64,000 nucleotides of DNA from Letharia columbiana (lineage: Eukaryota > Ascomycota > Lecanoromycetes > Lecanorales > Parmeliaceae), in contig NW_023501044.1 of NCBI RefSeq assembly GCF_014066305.1, positions 124,001-188,000 of the forward strand. Reading direction: 5' to 3'. Each line of letters starts with the position of its first letter. The stretch's first letter is position 1. The notes below the pieces were generated by a model that was given only the letters and a program-made list of their open reading frames with translations, had not been told where the DNA came from and ran no database searches. Positions 12,901 to 26,659 of the stretch are shown here, in pieces. The position numbers and the translations under genes were made by a program.

Positions 12901-15760
12901 TTAATCTCTTTTTCTAATTAGCTTTCTAATTAACGTTTAAACTTAATTTATTTTTAAATAGCATTTTATTCTAATAAGGTTTTAATTATATAATATTAGT
13001 TAGCTTAATAATAAATATTTAATATTATTCTTTTCTAATTTACCCTCTTCTTTTTTAAAAATTCTTTTTATTATTATAGTATTTATATTATAATACGCTT
13101 ATTTATTATAATACTATCTATATCTAAAAAAAATAAAATTATTTTCTCTATATTCTATAGTTAAATTAAATTAACGATATTATTTTTATAAAGTAAGTAT
13201 ATATCTAATAGCGCTATATCTCTTAATACGATAATTAATTATAATATTAAATATAATTCGTTAATATATAATATTATTATTTATTAAAGCTATTAACTTA
13301 ATAGTTACGAAAGCTTAAGAAATTATTAATAATTTATTAATTATTAATCTAGATTTATTTAAATTATCGAAACGAAGTAAAAATAAGACTTCGCGAAGGC
13401 GAAGATTAGAAGATTATACGCGAAGTTTAAAAAGTATAACTATAAATAAGAAAAGTACGTAATTATATTAATTATATATATTTAAACTAGATAATAAGTT
13501 AATTATATATACTAATTATATTATTACTAATTAAACTTTAAAGCTTATATATTAAAGAAAATCCGCGAATAGTAGAGATTAATAAATTTAATTATTTTTT
13601 AAATTATATTCGTTTAAGTAATAAAGAAGATCTTAATTTATATAACTTTAAATTCGATTAGTTCACTTTAAATTTAAATCTTTATATTAAACGCACTTTA
13701 AGAAGCTATAGAGATAAAATTAGCGAGCGATTTTAATAATATAACTTACTCTCTAGTAATTATAAATAAAAAAAATTACTAATTAATATCTAGCGGCTTA
13801 ATTATATATATTTTATATAAAAAGAATTACTTTATAATTAAAAGATATATAGCTTTTTAGATAATTACGATAAGATATAAGTTTATAAGTAATAATATAG
13901 TATTATTAAAGTCTAGACGTAGTTTTTATAAAAAGAAAATATATAATAAATAAAAGAAAAACTATTTTAAGTTAAGAATAAGATATTCTAATTATCTTTC
14001 TATTTATTACGCTTAATTAATAATATTTAGCTATTATACTTAATCTAATAACTTTATATATTTTATATTTATAGAATAAAACTTCTTAAATTAATTTAAA
14101 TATAAGTATATACTCGTAAAAATATTACTACTCTAGTAAAAGAGGCTTCTTATTCTAAAATCTATACTAAATTAAAGATTATATTTCTATATCTAATAGC
14201 TTTAATTTCTATAATTACTATTAATATTGCGATTAAATTCGTATAATAATAATACGCCTTTTTTATTAACGAGTATCTCTATATTTAATAGCTTTAGTTT
14301 CTATAATTACTATTAATATCGCGATTAAATTCGTATAATAATAATACGCCTTTCTTATTAGCGGGTATTTCTATATTCGATAACTTTAGTTCTTATAATT
14401 ATTATTAATATCGCGATTAAATTCGTATAATAATAGCACGCCTTTCTTATTAGCGAGTATATTAATAATCGTAAATAGCTGAAATATGATAGAAAATAGT
14501 AAGCGACCCTTAGTAATATTCGATTCTAAATCTATAGCTTCTTTATCTCATCTGAGAGTAAAGATATTTATATCTAAAATTTGAAATAAGTATATTTTAA
14601 TATATAGTTATTAAATATCTAGATATAAATCTTCTAGTTAAAAGATTAATTTCTTTAGAGTTAACTAGTATAATTATAATAATAATTAGAAGTATAATTA
14701 TTATATTATATAGCGTATTTTAATAAATTAAATTTGATAGGCTTCGCTAGTATAACGCTAGATAGATTTTAAGATATTAAAGCTACGAGTAAAAATTCTC
14801 TCTTTCTTTCTTTCTTAGCATTTTATTATAAATTAAATATTTTCTCTTATCGATATTTTATATCGTAATTATTTTATCTTATCCGCTTTAATCTAACTTA
14901 ATAATAATATATTATTAATAATTATTAATTCCGATAGTGATTCTATTATACTATTATTATATAGAGATAGCGATATCGATTTATATATTAAGTCGATCTA
15001 TTCGAAAGATAATATAGAATTTAATAATCTTCTTAACGATATAAATAATCAGTCGAATAATTATTTATTTAATCTTTATATTAAGACTTTAAGTTAAAAG
15101 AAAATCTTAAAGTCTTCTAGTCGTAAAAAAGATGATCGCGAAAAAAATCGAACGAGGTAAGTCTTTAGTTATTCGCGCTTTCGGTGTAAAGATCGTTAAA
15201 AAGAATATTTCGAGATCTTTATTTATAAAGATTAAAAATCGACGTTAAAAGTAAGAAAGTAAGTATAATAATATAATATTTTATTAAGTAATACGTATAT
15301 ATAATTAATAATATTTTAGTTATTGCTTTACGGGAGATTAAAAGATATTAGAAATTAACTAATTTACTTCTTCTAAAAAGATCTTTCGTCTATATAATAC
15401 GAGAGATTATTAATACGATATTGCCACCTTATCGTATTATACGAATTTAGACTTCTATATTAAATACGTTATAAGAAGCTATCGAAGTAGCTCTAATATC
15501 GAAATTTTATCGTATATTAGCTTTTTATTAAGTCGTTATTTTATTAATAAATTATATAATTAATAACCTCTACGCTATTTATAATAAAAGAGTTATATTA
15601 ATAGTTAAGAATATAAAGCTTATATAAATAATACGTTAATATATAATAGAAGAAAGTGCGTAAATAATAAGAATAAGATAGTTAAAAGTACTTTACTTAG
15701 ATAGAAGAGAGTTAAGATACTTAATATAGAATAGAATTCTAATTATCTTTCTAATCACCA
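9921..15760. repeat. RIP-degraded AT-rich block, 5.8 kb
   Basis: TpA-dominated sequence with dense stops in all frames and no surviving domain that I can recognise on either strand. Length and composition fit one or several RIP-mutated transposons. It holds a 92-bp tandem repeat (14187-14462) and ends in the second long A tract. Confidence 0.8.
14187..14462. repeat. 92-bp tandem repeat, three copies
   Basis: Units start at 14187, 14279 and 14371 (ctatat..aatagcttta) and share cgcgattaaattcgtataat and acgcctttcttatta. Copies differ at a few sites, mostly transitions. This is the only clear tandem array seen in the AT-rich DNA. Confidence 0.75.
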
Positions 15761-15764
15761 AAAA

Positions 15765-16100
<336 letters not shown>

Positions 16101-16329
16101 AATTCCGCTAGCCAGAAGTTATGTACCCTACATACTGTAAGAAGGAAACGGCTGGCGTGCACGTATTTTACTTATTTATTAGCTCCGTGAACGCAAACAG
16201 TTGAAGGTCCAAAATTGGAAAACTTTCTAGAATTGGAATCGTCCTGACTTATCAGAGAACCTTTTATAGGTGGTATTTCTCATTATTCTCGCATCAAGAT
16301 GTTATAATGTTGATTATATCCTATTCAAA

Positions 16330-17025
16330 ATGATCCGTCTCGCCCAATAAATCTGGGATCAAATTACGCAAGATTTACCTTCGTTTTCCGTGAAGAGCGC
16401 TACTCAGATCTTTGGATTTAAGTTCAGCAATAAATCGCAGGCCAAGCATGTCCGAGTCTGGAGCGCCATTTTTCGAGATTCAGCTTGGGTAACCAAAGCT
16501 AGAGAGTGGGGACTGATGCCAACGTTGATCGGTTCGAACTTGAGAGTCTACTATAATCATCAACGAGCTTCAAGTACGGCATATATGGCCCTTTACACTT
16601 GGGCACACACTCGACGAGGCAATACATTCAAAGCCGATCCAGAGAATTTTGAACTGTTTCTCAAGTGCTTGATGCCGCACTCCTTTGATTCGTCTACCCA
16701 TGAAATCAAATTCAAGTGTGGCATTACTCTCAATGTATCCGAAGTCCGCGGTTGTGACTCGATAGTGGTCGAGCCCACAAAACTCTTGACCTATCGTTCC
16801 AAAGGCTTTCGATCAGAGTATCTGTTCTGGGATGACATCACATATAGTCTCCGACAGGTCGATCTGGTCTCAGCCAAAAGACCATGGAGACCAGCTACGC
16901 AATTCGCTGACGTACATAAAGGCTGTCGTCTACTCCTGCTGGACTATCCGGATTCTCCCCACCGCTTTGTTGATGTGCTAGAGCCGGAAGAGTATCAGAG
17001 GAAATTGGCTGACTGGAAGCGTTGA
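16330..17025 (+). pseudogene. Uncharacterised ORF interrupted by one stop near its start
   Basis: The frame is open from 16351 to the TGA at 17023-17025 (about 224 codons). The nearest in-frame ATG is at 16330, but TAA follows as the seventh codon (16348-16350), after Met-Ile-Arg-Leu-Ala-Gln. A CAA->TAA change (C->T at CpA, RIP-type) is the simplest explanation; the frame before and after the stop reads as one protein. The product is basic and Trp/Tyr-rich, without signal peptide or membrane segment, and contains MALYTWAHTRRGN and ends EEYQRKLADWKR. I recognise no family. Alternatives are that translation starts internally or that an upstream exon exists, but no convincing acceptor was seen. 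It is isolated between the A tract and non-coding DNA. Confidence 0.5.
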
Positions 17026-17683
17026 TATTCAAACGCACGCTGGCGTGCCTTTCCTAAAGATTGGAGAAGTCGCTAAGAAACCAAAGTAAATAGTCATCAA
17101 TCAACGTTAAGGACTGGATCCCATGACTGGTATAAACCAAGTTTCTAGCCTTCGTTGCAATCTTTAATCCTATCAATTCCTCCCATAATATAGCTTCAAC
17201 TCCTGATAAATCATTTCCACCGTCCTACAAAGGTTTGTCAACGTTTCACAATCGGACCTAAGATATCTCTGAAATGTCATGGAGATGGGTTTCACTACCG
17301 GCTGGTAGACAACAAAGCCTTTGTGCCGATAGTCCAGTGACACGCAGTCGTTTCCATATGAGCGATGGTATCGGAATAGCGAGGGCTTCCTGAGTGCGTC
17401 TGATTGGCAGTATATTTAGTCCTCAGATAAGTCTGATACCGAAAATGACGCTGACGGTCTCCTTACAGCGGTGTAACCTTCTTACTTCTCTCCCCTGTCT
17501 GTAATCACTTTCGACGGTGTCCTCCATAGCCACCCCTGTGGGCTGCCTATACCCACCTCCATTATTTCAATATCTCCGCACGTATTGCGCCACCACCTCG
17601 AGCCGATCTTTCCACTCATCTTCCTAGGAGCCTAACTTCAACTTTCCTGCACCCAATAATATTGGCACCGGGTCGTAGTGGTA
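17026..17683. other. Normal-composition stretch without recognisable gene
   Basis: No ORF of note and no splice-consistent coding frame was found on either strand. Possibly intergenic. Confidence 0.35.
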
Positions 17684-18035
17684 TTACAGAAAGCATTGCC
17701 GCATTTCTACCACAGCCCTCCTCAGCCACCGTTTTCCCCTGGAAAAACGACCATCCCAGCTCTTGCAGATCTGTCGCATCGACGGCAGCGCTTGCTCGAT
17801 CGTTTGAGCAATGTCTCTAGTGTCATTCTTAAGCTCTGGTAATGAGCTGTGTATGTCAAGCATTTGTGCAGCACCGGCTGCGGACCCGTTTTGATAGGCA
17901 GAGATCCCGTCCATAGTCGGACTATTTGGACCTTTGGATGAAGGAGAATCGTTGTGAGTGAGGAGGTGCGCCATTTGTGGAACAATCAGATAGCCGAGCC
18001 CAATTCCGAAAATGGATCATCGAGCCCTGCCAAAG
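17684..18035 (-). pseudogene. Uncharacterised gene fragment with membrane-like segment
   Basis: A minus frame open from about 18030 to 17684 begins after a TGA. It reads FGIGLGYLIVPQMAHLL (a possible membrane segment), then a Ser-rich linker, then a C-terminal helix-like block with CKSWDGRFSRGKRWLRRAVV. About 60 bp of this block (17713-17770) recur inverted at 36104-36172, where small indels break the frame, so at least that part is a dispersed gene fragment. No start codon or upstream exon could be linked. Function unknown. Confidence 0.35.
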
Positions 18036-18434
18036 GTGGAACCTTCGATGATGTCTGCATTCCATTTCGTCGCTGGAACATAATGACGCGACTCGGGAGC
18101 TTATACGCTTGTGTCTTACACTGTCACGGAATGGAATATGATATGGTCATAATCTGGTATGGTAATAATGTATGTAGAAGAAAGAGTATCTACAGGAGGC
18201 AGAAATGGTGTGTGCGGTGCCTAGACCACCGAGACATGGTATGTCCGGTATGTCCGGTGAGGGAATCCGTAACATACACAGCTATTTCGATGTTTTTTCA
18301 CTTCGTCCTTTGTGGGTTGTTACAATATGAGACCATTGCTTTGCAATCCAACATGCAACAAGAGCATCCAGTAACCCAGAATCCAGAGTATCCTCGACCC
18401 TCATCGTGCATTCGAGATCTGACCTAGTCCTTGC

Positions 18435-18767
18435 CTACAGTCTACCATCTTCAGTCGTCCAACGCGATCCTGGATCCTCAGGCTGGGACCACTCGGGTGT
18501 GGTGCGAAAGAGTAGGATGGAGCAGCCGCCATGCTCGTGGTGTGCTTTCCACCCACCAGACCAGCCCCGGCGCATGTGTATTAGACCGGGAAGAGAGGCT
18601 TCTGAGTTGCTCCGTAATTCCAGTTCTTGATAGTCGGTTGAAACGCGAGAAATGTCGTACAGAAGGTCTTCGCGAGTAAACATCTCAGGTGATAAGGGGT
18701 ATTCACCCATTAACGGACGAGTCTTTGACCGCCTAACACTCATGATTGGTACAGAACTGTCCATCAT
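18435..18767 (-). CDS. Short hypothetical ORF, 110 codons
   Basis: This ORF starts with ATG and ends with TAG; the protein is hydrophilic with the fragment EYPLSPEMFTREDLLYDISR. There is no recognised domain, signal peptide or obvious intron. It stands alone between the fragment at 17684 and the peroxidase gene. Coding status is uncertain; it could equally be a chance frame. Confidence 0.25.
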   Translation of the reverse strand: MMDSSVPIMSVRRSKTRPLMGEYPLSPEMFTREDLLYDISRVSTDYQELELRSNSEASLPGLIHMRRGWSGGWKAHHEHGGCSILLFRTTPEWSQPEDPGSRWTTEDGRL

Positions 18768-19206
18768 ATGAGAAATCTGGTAAGGTTGAGTCTTTTCACC
18801 AGCAAAATCACTCTAGGATATCTCCTCGAACAGAACCCCATCTTACATTTACATCTTAAGCCATTCTCTCGCAAGAAAAGAAAGGGGGAAAAACGAGAAG
18901 AAAAAAAGAAGCGGACCTGCAATTCATCAATCAATCAATACACATATCTAGTCGCTATCTAGCTATCTAAGGTGACTGGGAATGTGGGAGACCGATGGAC
19001 TCCCCTGTCTGTTCTATCAATGGGGATGGGAATACGCCAATCGCTCAAGATGCAATCAGGTACTGACGGGCACATCATTAACCCGGCCACACATCACCCC
19101 CGGGTCCTCCCTCTCTCACAGCATGAGAGACCGATGTTTCTTCTTAATATGACTCGAGTGAGTAAGCAAGCAAGCAAGCGGATTCTCTCATCAATTTTTC
19201 AGAACC
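18768..19206. other. Intergenic, 3' side of cytochrome c peroxidase
   Basis: No coding frame or RNA gene recognised. It contains a purine-rich tract at 18868-18915 and lies immediately downstream of the minus-strand peroxidase stop codon. Confidence 0.4.
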
Positions 19207-20345
19207 TCAAGCGTTCAACGTCATGCGATCATCCTCCGCGCTCTGAAACGGCACCCCCAGCTCAAACAACTTGACAATGACGTCGCGGAATTCCTTGAAG
19301 AAGACCCCGTCATCCTTGGCGTACCGCTCGACGTGCTTCTTGAAGCTCGCGTCCTTGACGAGCGCCATGTCCGTCGGCAGCATCATGAGCGACTTGCTTC
19401 CCGCATCCTCGTACTGCTTCGGTCCGTCCCACTTCTTCCACGCCCACTTCTCCCCCAGCAGCAGCCGGAAATAGTCGTTCGAGACGACCGTCGGGGAGAA
19501 GGACCAGGGGCCGTCGAAGCCGGAGCGGTCGGTGTGGCAGCGGCCGAGGGCGTGGGCGCCGGACAGGGCGACGATTTCGCGGTCGTCGAATCCCATGCGA
19601 TTGAAGATGGCGCGGAGGTGGGATTGCTCTTTGGCGCCGTCCGGGAGCCGGCCGTCGGGCGTGCACATGGATACGTCCCGGTCGGTGCGGCCGGGACGCC
19701 AGGGGATGGAGGGACCTTGCATTTCTTGGATGGCACAGACGCCGGCGAGTGTCCAAAGGTCCGAGTAGGTTATCCAGGGGTTTTTGGCTAGGAAGGGGGA
19801 GTCAGAAGGGCGTAGAGAAGATCTGGGGGTTGTGGTTGGGTACCTTTGACTGGTTCGAGGAAATCTCGGGCTGCATTCAAGCCGGCGTTTGCGCCGTGGT
19901 CACCTTCGGGGGCGAAGCGCATGGTGGCGCCATTTGAGCCGCCGGTGTTGGTTTCCTTGTCGTAGCTGAAATTTCTCGTTAGCGTTTGGGCTCAGGATGG
20001 AGAGGCGCTCGAGACTTGCGTTCCACTGCAATGCCACGCCAATCGTACAATCACCGGTCCGTAACTCCCGTCGTCATAGTCGTCCTTCTCCTCCAGTAGC
20101 TTCGCAATCTCGTTGTATACTTGCTGATAGTCCTCCTTTTTTAGTGGGAACACGCCTTTTTTTTCGCCCGAACTCCCCTTTTTCATATCCGGAACGCCTC
20201 CATGGATGAGATAGAAGTAGCCGGCGCCTCCAGCGGCTGCAAGGGCAGCAAAAGTGGCGTAGTAGCCGAAGCGTGAGGACGTGGGTTCAGTACCAGTAGC
20301 ATAGCCGCGGCGGGATGAGGATTGGAACGTCTGGCGTTGGAGGGA
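19207..20345 (-). CDS. CCP1: Mitochondrial cytochrome c peroxidase (start exon not found)
   Basis: Haem peroxidase that reduces H2O2 with electrons from cytochrome c in the mitochondrial intermembrane space. The visible exons give a presequence-like Arg/Ser-rich stretch with [14 protein letters not shown] and a hydrophobic segment ([19 protein letters not shown]). They continue with the distal-haem block [15 protein letters not shown] ([10 protein letters not shown]), the proximal-His block [11 protein letters not shown] and the downstream GPWSFSP tryptophan. Introns: 19966-20019 (54 bp, GC-AG type with donor GCAAGT and branch GCTAAC) and 19788-19843 (56 bp). Both are required to keep frame (T/Y-DKET and K/A-KNPW junctions). 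The 3' exon ends at TGA 19207. Upstream, the frame meets TGA just before 20345, at a possible acceptor (AACCAG). No in-frame ATG exon was found before the AT-rich block at about 20510, so the first exon is displaced, lost or unrecognised. Confidence 0.9.
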
Positions 20346-20509
20346 GAGGCGAGCGCTGGTTCAGTTGAGACTTCGGAAGGCACATGAATATCGAGGGATC
20401 CAATGCCGCATCGCATACATTTAGCAGTACGAATAATGCTATACGGTAGCGATGTTGAGTGCAAAGTTCGTCCTATTGCTCAACCATTGCTCTTGCGGTG
20501 TATCCACTT

Positions 20510-23500
20510 CTGGCTTAAGCACCCATTTATGACTTAAGTATTCGCTTTTATTCTACTCTCTAGCATCTATTCTAATCTTATTAATTAATAAAGTGAAAAG
20601 GCTTTAATAATAGATAAGCTACCGCTACTGCCTATCGATTTTAGAAAATTATATACTCTAAGATAGATTAGAGATTTATTCTAGATTCTTAATTTAAATA
20701 TAGTTTCTAAAATAAGCTAAGTCGTTTAATATAGCTACTTACGATACTACTCTCTTTATACTCTTATCTTATTATATATAACGCTATAATAAAGTTATTA
20801 GAATTTATAAAAGTTCGCTAAGCTAATATATTTATATTATCGATAATCTTCGCTAAACGATTATCTATTTATCGAAATTAAGAGAATATAGCTATTAATA
20901 ACGAAGTAAGACGAAGAAAGAAGAAATTATATAAGAGAGCTCGGGGGGCGATTAAGAAGATTTATATATTATATATTTTATATAAGATTAATATTATTTT
21001 AATAATTATTTTAAGTAGTAAGTATTATAAGTATAGATTTAATAATATAATAACTTAGCTATTAGCGCCTTAGATCGTACGCTTATCTTTATATTTTATA
21101 TATATATAAAGTAATATTAACGTAATATTAGAAATTTAAAAGTCTATTATTAGAATCTTCTTCTTTTTATAATATCGAGAATATCGATAATATTTCGAAG
21201 TTAATTAACTTAAATATGAATATCTCTTCTTTTTTCGAATAATTATATCGCGAGATAGCTATATTATAAAGTACTTATTCGTATTAGAGAAGTAAGAATT
21301 TATTAATAATAACTTAAATATCTCGACTAGAATTTTCTTAAGAATTTATAAAGAGTATAAAAGTTAGCGTTATATCTTAAATTACCCTCTGTAATAATCG
21401 AGAGAATATCGTCGTTATATATCTCGAATTATATTTTTATCGATAAATCGTTAATAGCTAACGTTAATTATAACGAAAAGAAGAGAAAGCTAGATTTAGA
21501 TACGGTTACCGCTTCTAATCCTTAAGCGAAGATTTATATTATATTATCTTTAGAATAGTATTATCTACTTTCTACTCTCTTCTTCTAGCTCTACTTATTT
21601 AACTACTACTTTTAGTCTCTAATTTTATTTTATAAATCCGTTAATTTCCTCGTTCTAGCTATCTTTAGAAATATATATATCTTCTTATAAAGCTTATTAT
21701 AAAGAGGCTTAGCGATATATATTATTAATCTATAATATAATATTTAATACTAAGATTAGTATAGATTAAATCTTATTATTAACTCTTAATTATATTAATA
21801 TAAATAGATTATTTAAGCTATTATAGTGCGAGATCGTTTTTTAATTAAATAGTCTTAATTAAGATTTTATTTCTATTAATTTCGAAAGCTAAGATCGAGA
21901 ATTCTAAATCTTATATTATATACTTTTAACGAAAGATAAATAAGAGTTTATAAGTTTAAGAAGAGAAGATTTAATATTACGTTCTAACGGGCGCGATAAT
22001 ATTACATTCTTTATATAACGAATTAATAATATCGATTAAGCGTTTCGTTATATCGAATAGAGTTCGCGAGATATAATATTATTTCTTAAGTTTACTACGT
22101 CTAAGTCTAAATTCGTCTTATCTATATTCTTTACTTCGATTAGTTTATCGAGAATAAACCCCTCTAATAATATTAATAATAAATCTCGATTTTAGATATC
22201 TTTAGACTTAAAGCTCTTATTTCGCGCTAAGATTATATTTAATATTAAGATTCGAGATTCGATATAACTAAGCTCTACTTCTACTATCGATCTTTTCGAA
22301 GTATACTTTAAGTTATAGAATCGCTTCTCTAGCTTAGATAGTTTATATTCTCGATATTACTTTATTCTAATATCGAAATCTATATATATATCTTAATACT
22401 TACTACTTCTTTATATAATTATATATTTCTTAAAATCTAATTACTTTTTAAGTTCTCTTATTATATATCTTAAATAATTATTAAATTTAGTAATATAGAT
22501 AGCGTTAATTCTAAAGTCTAATCTTCGAATAATAATAGAGATAGAAAAATCTATAATTTTAATAAATTCTAAAAGCTCTAACTCTTTTGCTGGCTCTTAT
22601 ACTAGCTCTTATATTAACTTTCAGCTACGTAGTCTATTCTCTAAATTACTTAGATCGTATCTTCGATATAACTCTATCTTAATTTAGAAATCTATATATA
22701 AATCTTTATATCTAAACTCTCGTCTAATCTCGAATATTTCGATATGTAACTAATCGGATACTTATCTAACTCTGATTCGAAAGTCTAACTTGCGTATTAG
22801 AATAGGTTAAGTAAGCGTATTAATAACGAAGAATCTAGAAAGCTACTAGGCGAAGTAATTATGAATAGACCCTTATATAAATTAAGGGTGATATTATATC
22901 TACTTAGAAACGCTATTAATATACTCTATAGACTCGCTGTAATTATTTCGCTAAATTTTTAATCTATAATCTACTAATGATTATAGCTTCTACTTTAGTT
23001 CGAAATACTTATAGATTATTTATTTATGCTCGAAGCTAATTCAAGAGCTCGAAGAAGTAATATCTACTAAAGATGAAAGGATCTCGATCTTAATACGTTA
23101 TTTTATTAGCTATAGAAGATATTTAATATCTCTAAAATTCTTATTAATTAGTATTAGTATCTGACTAGCGTTAAGAAAGTAATCTTCTTTTTATATTAAT
23201 ATAATTTTATCTTTAATATTTATCTAAATATATTTACTATTAAAGTTAATTATCTTAATAAAGATCGATTAGTATATATAATATATCTTATTAAGAATAA
23301 TATACTTTAGTTTTACTCTCGTTCTCGTCGTCTAGATTCTCTATTAGTAATACTCTTATATTATCGTAAATATTACGCTTTAATAAAGGCGTCTCGATTT
23401 TTTTTAAACTTACTTTCGCTACTAAGGGAGACGTCCTTTCTAAAGAAGACCTCGTTTATTTCTATATGAATTCTCGCGTGATTTATCTCGTAATATAAAG

Positions 23501-26500
23501 CACTCTCGAGATAGACTTTATAGCTTAAATAAGACTTATAATATCTATTATTAGCGATATCTTATTAGAGTTTAGCTATAATATCTAATAAGACTATATT
23601 ATAGAATTATATTTCTTATAATTAATATTAATACTACGCTTATTCTATTTAAATCTCTACTTATTATTTTAAAAGTTAAACGACTTAAAAGAATCTTTAT
23701 TAACTTTAAATATAATTAATACTTATAATCTTTTTAATTATTCTTTTCTTCGAGTATTATCGAAGATAGATTAAACTATCTATTATCGCCGTTACTTACT
23801 TAGCGTTAAATTAAAAATATCTCTAGATTAAGAATTCTAGATATGTGTAAATCTCTAAGAATACTAGTTAACTAACGATAGAGATGGCCGATTATAAAAG
23901 TAAGTTCCCTCTCGACGATTACGCTTCGACGAAGCCACTTCGATTATTTTCGATATATCTTCTATATCGTAAAATTCTAATAAAATACCCCTATCTAATT
24001 GAGTATATTAAAGAAATTACGTTATAACGAATTTAATCCTTATTACGTCGTTCTAATCGATCGTCTTTTCTATAGATATTATATATTTAATATTAATAGT
24101 TAAGATTTCGTAAAATTCTAGACGATATATTTTCTCTAAGTAATTACTTATAGATCTTCGATATTAATAATCTATTCTTAGTATCTTAACTGAGATGAGA
24201 TTTATTAAAGTATTCCCTTCTTCTTTTTCTTTCTCGGCTTTTTAAATAATATCTTAATACTAAGACTTACTCTTACACTCTCGCGTTAACTAAAAAAGAT
24301 CGTATTTATATTATAATATAATTACTTCTAATAATTATATATTAATTATAGCTATATAATAATAACGTTCTTAAATCTCGAGAGCGATATATTTATTTAA
24401 TTCGTAGAAGATTTTTAAGAAGAAATCGTTTTTTATAAATTCGAAGTCGACGAGTTTAATAATAAAGGGTATTCGAGATTGAACGAGAATGTTTATCGAC
24501 TTAATATCTCGATACGCTAGAGGTGAAGAGTGGGAATATAAATAGTTAAGAGCCTAAAGTTCTTAAAAAAGAATTTAAAGAGTTTCTTCTTTAGTGATGA
24601 AATCTTAGTAGGTTAAGCTTTTAAGAGATAGATATTTTATTACTAATAAAGATTTCTACTTCTTTAAGAACTTCACGAATTTCACAATATACTTCTTTGC
24701 GAAAAGTTAGATATGAACTAATCTTTAGATTAATAATTACACTTATATATAAAAGACTTATTAAGATATTAACCTTCTTCTTTTAATTATCGTAATAAAA
24801 CTCTTTAATAGCGTATACGTCGTTTATATTTATATTAACGATCTTATAAATTATATTAAAGCTATCGCGTTTAAGCTCTTTTTTTAATAAATAAATAGAT
24901 TATTATCTAAAAGGCTTTTGTCTGGGAGACTCTTATCTGAGAGACTCTTATTTGGAAGAATGTTGTGTAGTGAGTATCGCGGTTATTTACTAGCTTTTCA
25001 TGTCTAGCTAACTAAGTAAAGAGAGAGTATTTCGACAATCTTCAAAGTAGGCGTTACGATGTGCCATATACTCAGCTAGATAAAATTCGCGATTTTTCAG
25101 CCACTCGACCTTGAAGATTAGATTACTTATTATTATTTAAATATTCTTATATATATCGAAGAGGATTTAGATAAACTAGTTTCGGCGAGAAGAGTCCTCG
25201 TCGTTATAATCGACTTATACTTCTTTTCGACATATATTCTTAAATATAATCTCTCCTCGCTTATTAAATATAATATAAAATTATTAACTACTAAATTCGA
25301 TACCTCGCTTATCTAGAAAGATATCGCAGATTCGTAAATTACTTTCGAATATAAAGCCTTTCTTAAGATTCTTCGACTTATTATCTAAAGTTAATTATAT
25401 TTAAGATCTAGACTAATCTATAGCGAGAGTACTTTCTCGACTTAAAATATCTACTATAAACTTAGACGTAGATAGATATCGATCTTAATTCTACGCTCTA
25501 TTTCACGCTCTTTTAATCGTTATATCGTATATCTTTAGTATTATAATAAGCCTATAATTATTTAAGTTTATCTTAAGAATTTTTAATTAAAAGAATAAAG
25601 CGATAAATCTTTAGTAGATGCTTATTTAAAGAATAAGTTCTTTTAATTAGATATATCTTATCTACTTAACCTTCGTATACTACTTAGTCTTTCTACTACT
25701 ATATTTAATAGAGAATAATAATAGATATTACGATATCTTAGTATAAAGATAAAGAATTTAATTAGCTTCTCTAGCGTCTACTATATCGAAGAATTTCACT
25801 CTCGAGTTAATCTAAGTTCGTGTAAATAGCTAGAGTTTAATATACGACTATACTTTATTAAATAACTAGATTAAAGATTACTCTATTATCTTTTAGACTT
25901 AACTATAAACGTCTCGCACTTTATATATTATAAGTTAGAGAAGGTTACTCGTTTTAGAATCGCTCTTTAATACGAAAGACGATTGGCTGAGATATTATTC
26001 GAGCGCCGATCGCTTTATCAATAGCTTTATTTTTCATTACTCTACTACTTTACTACTCTATTACTTTACTAATTCTCATTTTCACATCTCTAAGTACGAT
26101 AGCGTTCTCTTTCTTATCTATTATAAAGATTCTAGTAAAAGATCTATATAAGCCGGAAGTTATAGCGGCGATTGCGAAAATCGAGTGAGAAAGATAAGTT
26201 TTCTTACCTCTGAATAGTGATATTAATATTCTTTTTCTTCTTAGATTCTTTAAAATAGAGGATAAGTCGAATATAACTATAGAGATATAGAAGAAGTTAC
26301 GATAAGAAGTGTAATTTAAGAGACTTAAATCTTTTAAATTTAAGATCGTAAAACTAATACTTTATTTTACTTTTAGAGATATAACTCGTAATATATATTA
26401 CACTTAATCTGTGAATTCGAAAGACCTTAAAGCGAAACTTCGATAAGAAGACTTTAAACTTCTAGTCTCGATTAGTTCTCTTAACATAGACGATAATATT

Positions 26501-26655
26501 AACGCTTCGAGAAAATTTAGAAATTATTTCTCTAGATTAAGCGAACCTCTAATTTCTCTCTCTAATTACTTTCGTAGCTTAAGTTAAACTTCAGTTAAAG
26601 ATTTTAAAAAAGAGTTAAAGCGATATAAAGTCGAAGTTAAGTAAGTATACGATAC
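20510..26655. repeat. RIP-degraded AT-rich block, 6.1 kb
   Basis: TpA-rich, stop-dense DNA begins within about 200 bp of the 5' end of the peroxidase gene. No conserved domain could be read. A less mutated patch at 24895-25115 contains a short repeated motif (gagactcttat twice) and may be part of a terminal repeat. The right end grades into the coiled-coil repeat ORF at 26660. Confidence 0.8.
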
Positions 26656-26659
26656 TCTA

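Noticed and set aside
19310..19791. Long open frames on both strands over the peroxidase 3' exon
   Set aside because: They are shadow frames of the GC-rich CCP1 coding sequence, which is fixed by haem-ligand motifs and splice junctions.
20570..26650. Low-GC DNA as mitochondrial insertion or horizontally acquired AT-rich DNA
   Set aside because: The specific loss of CpA and TpG with excess TpA, together with direct RIP evidence elsewhere in the window, explains the composition better.
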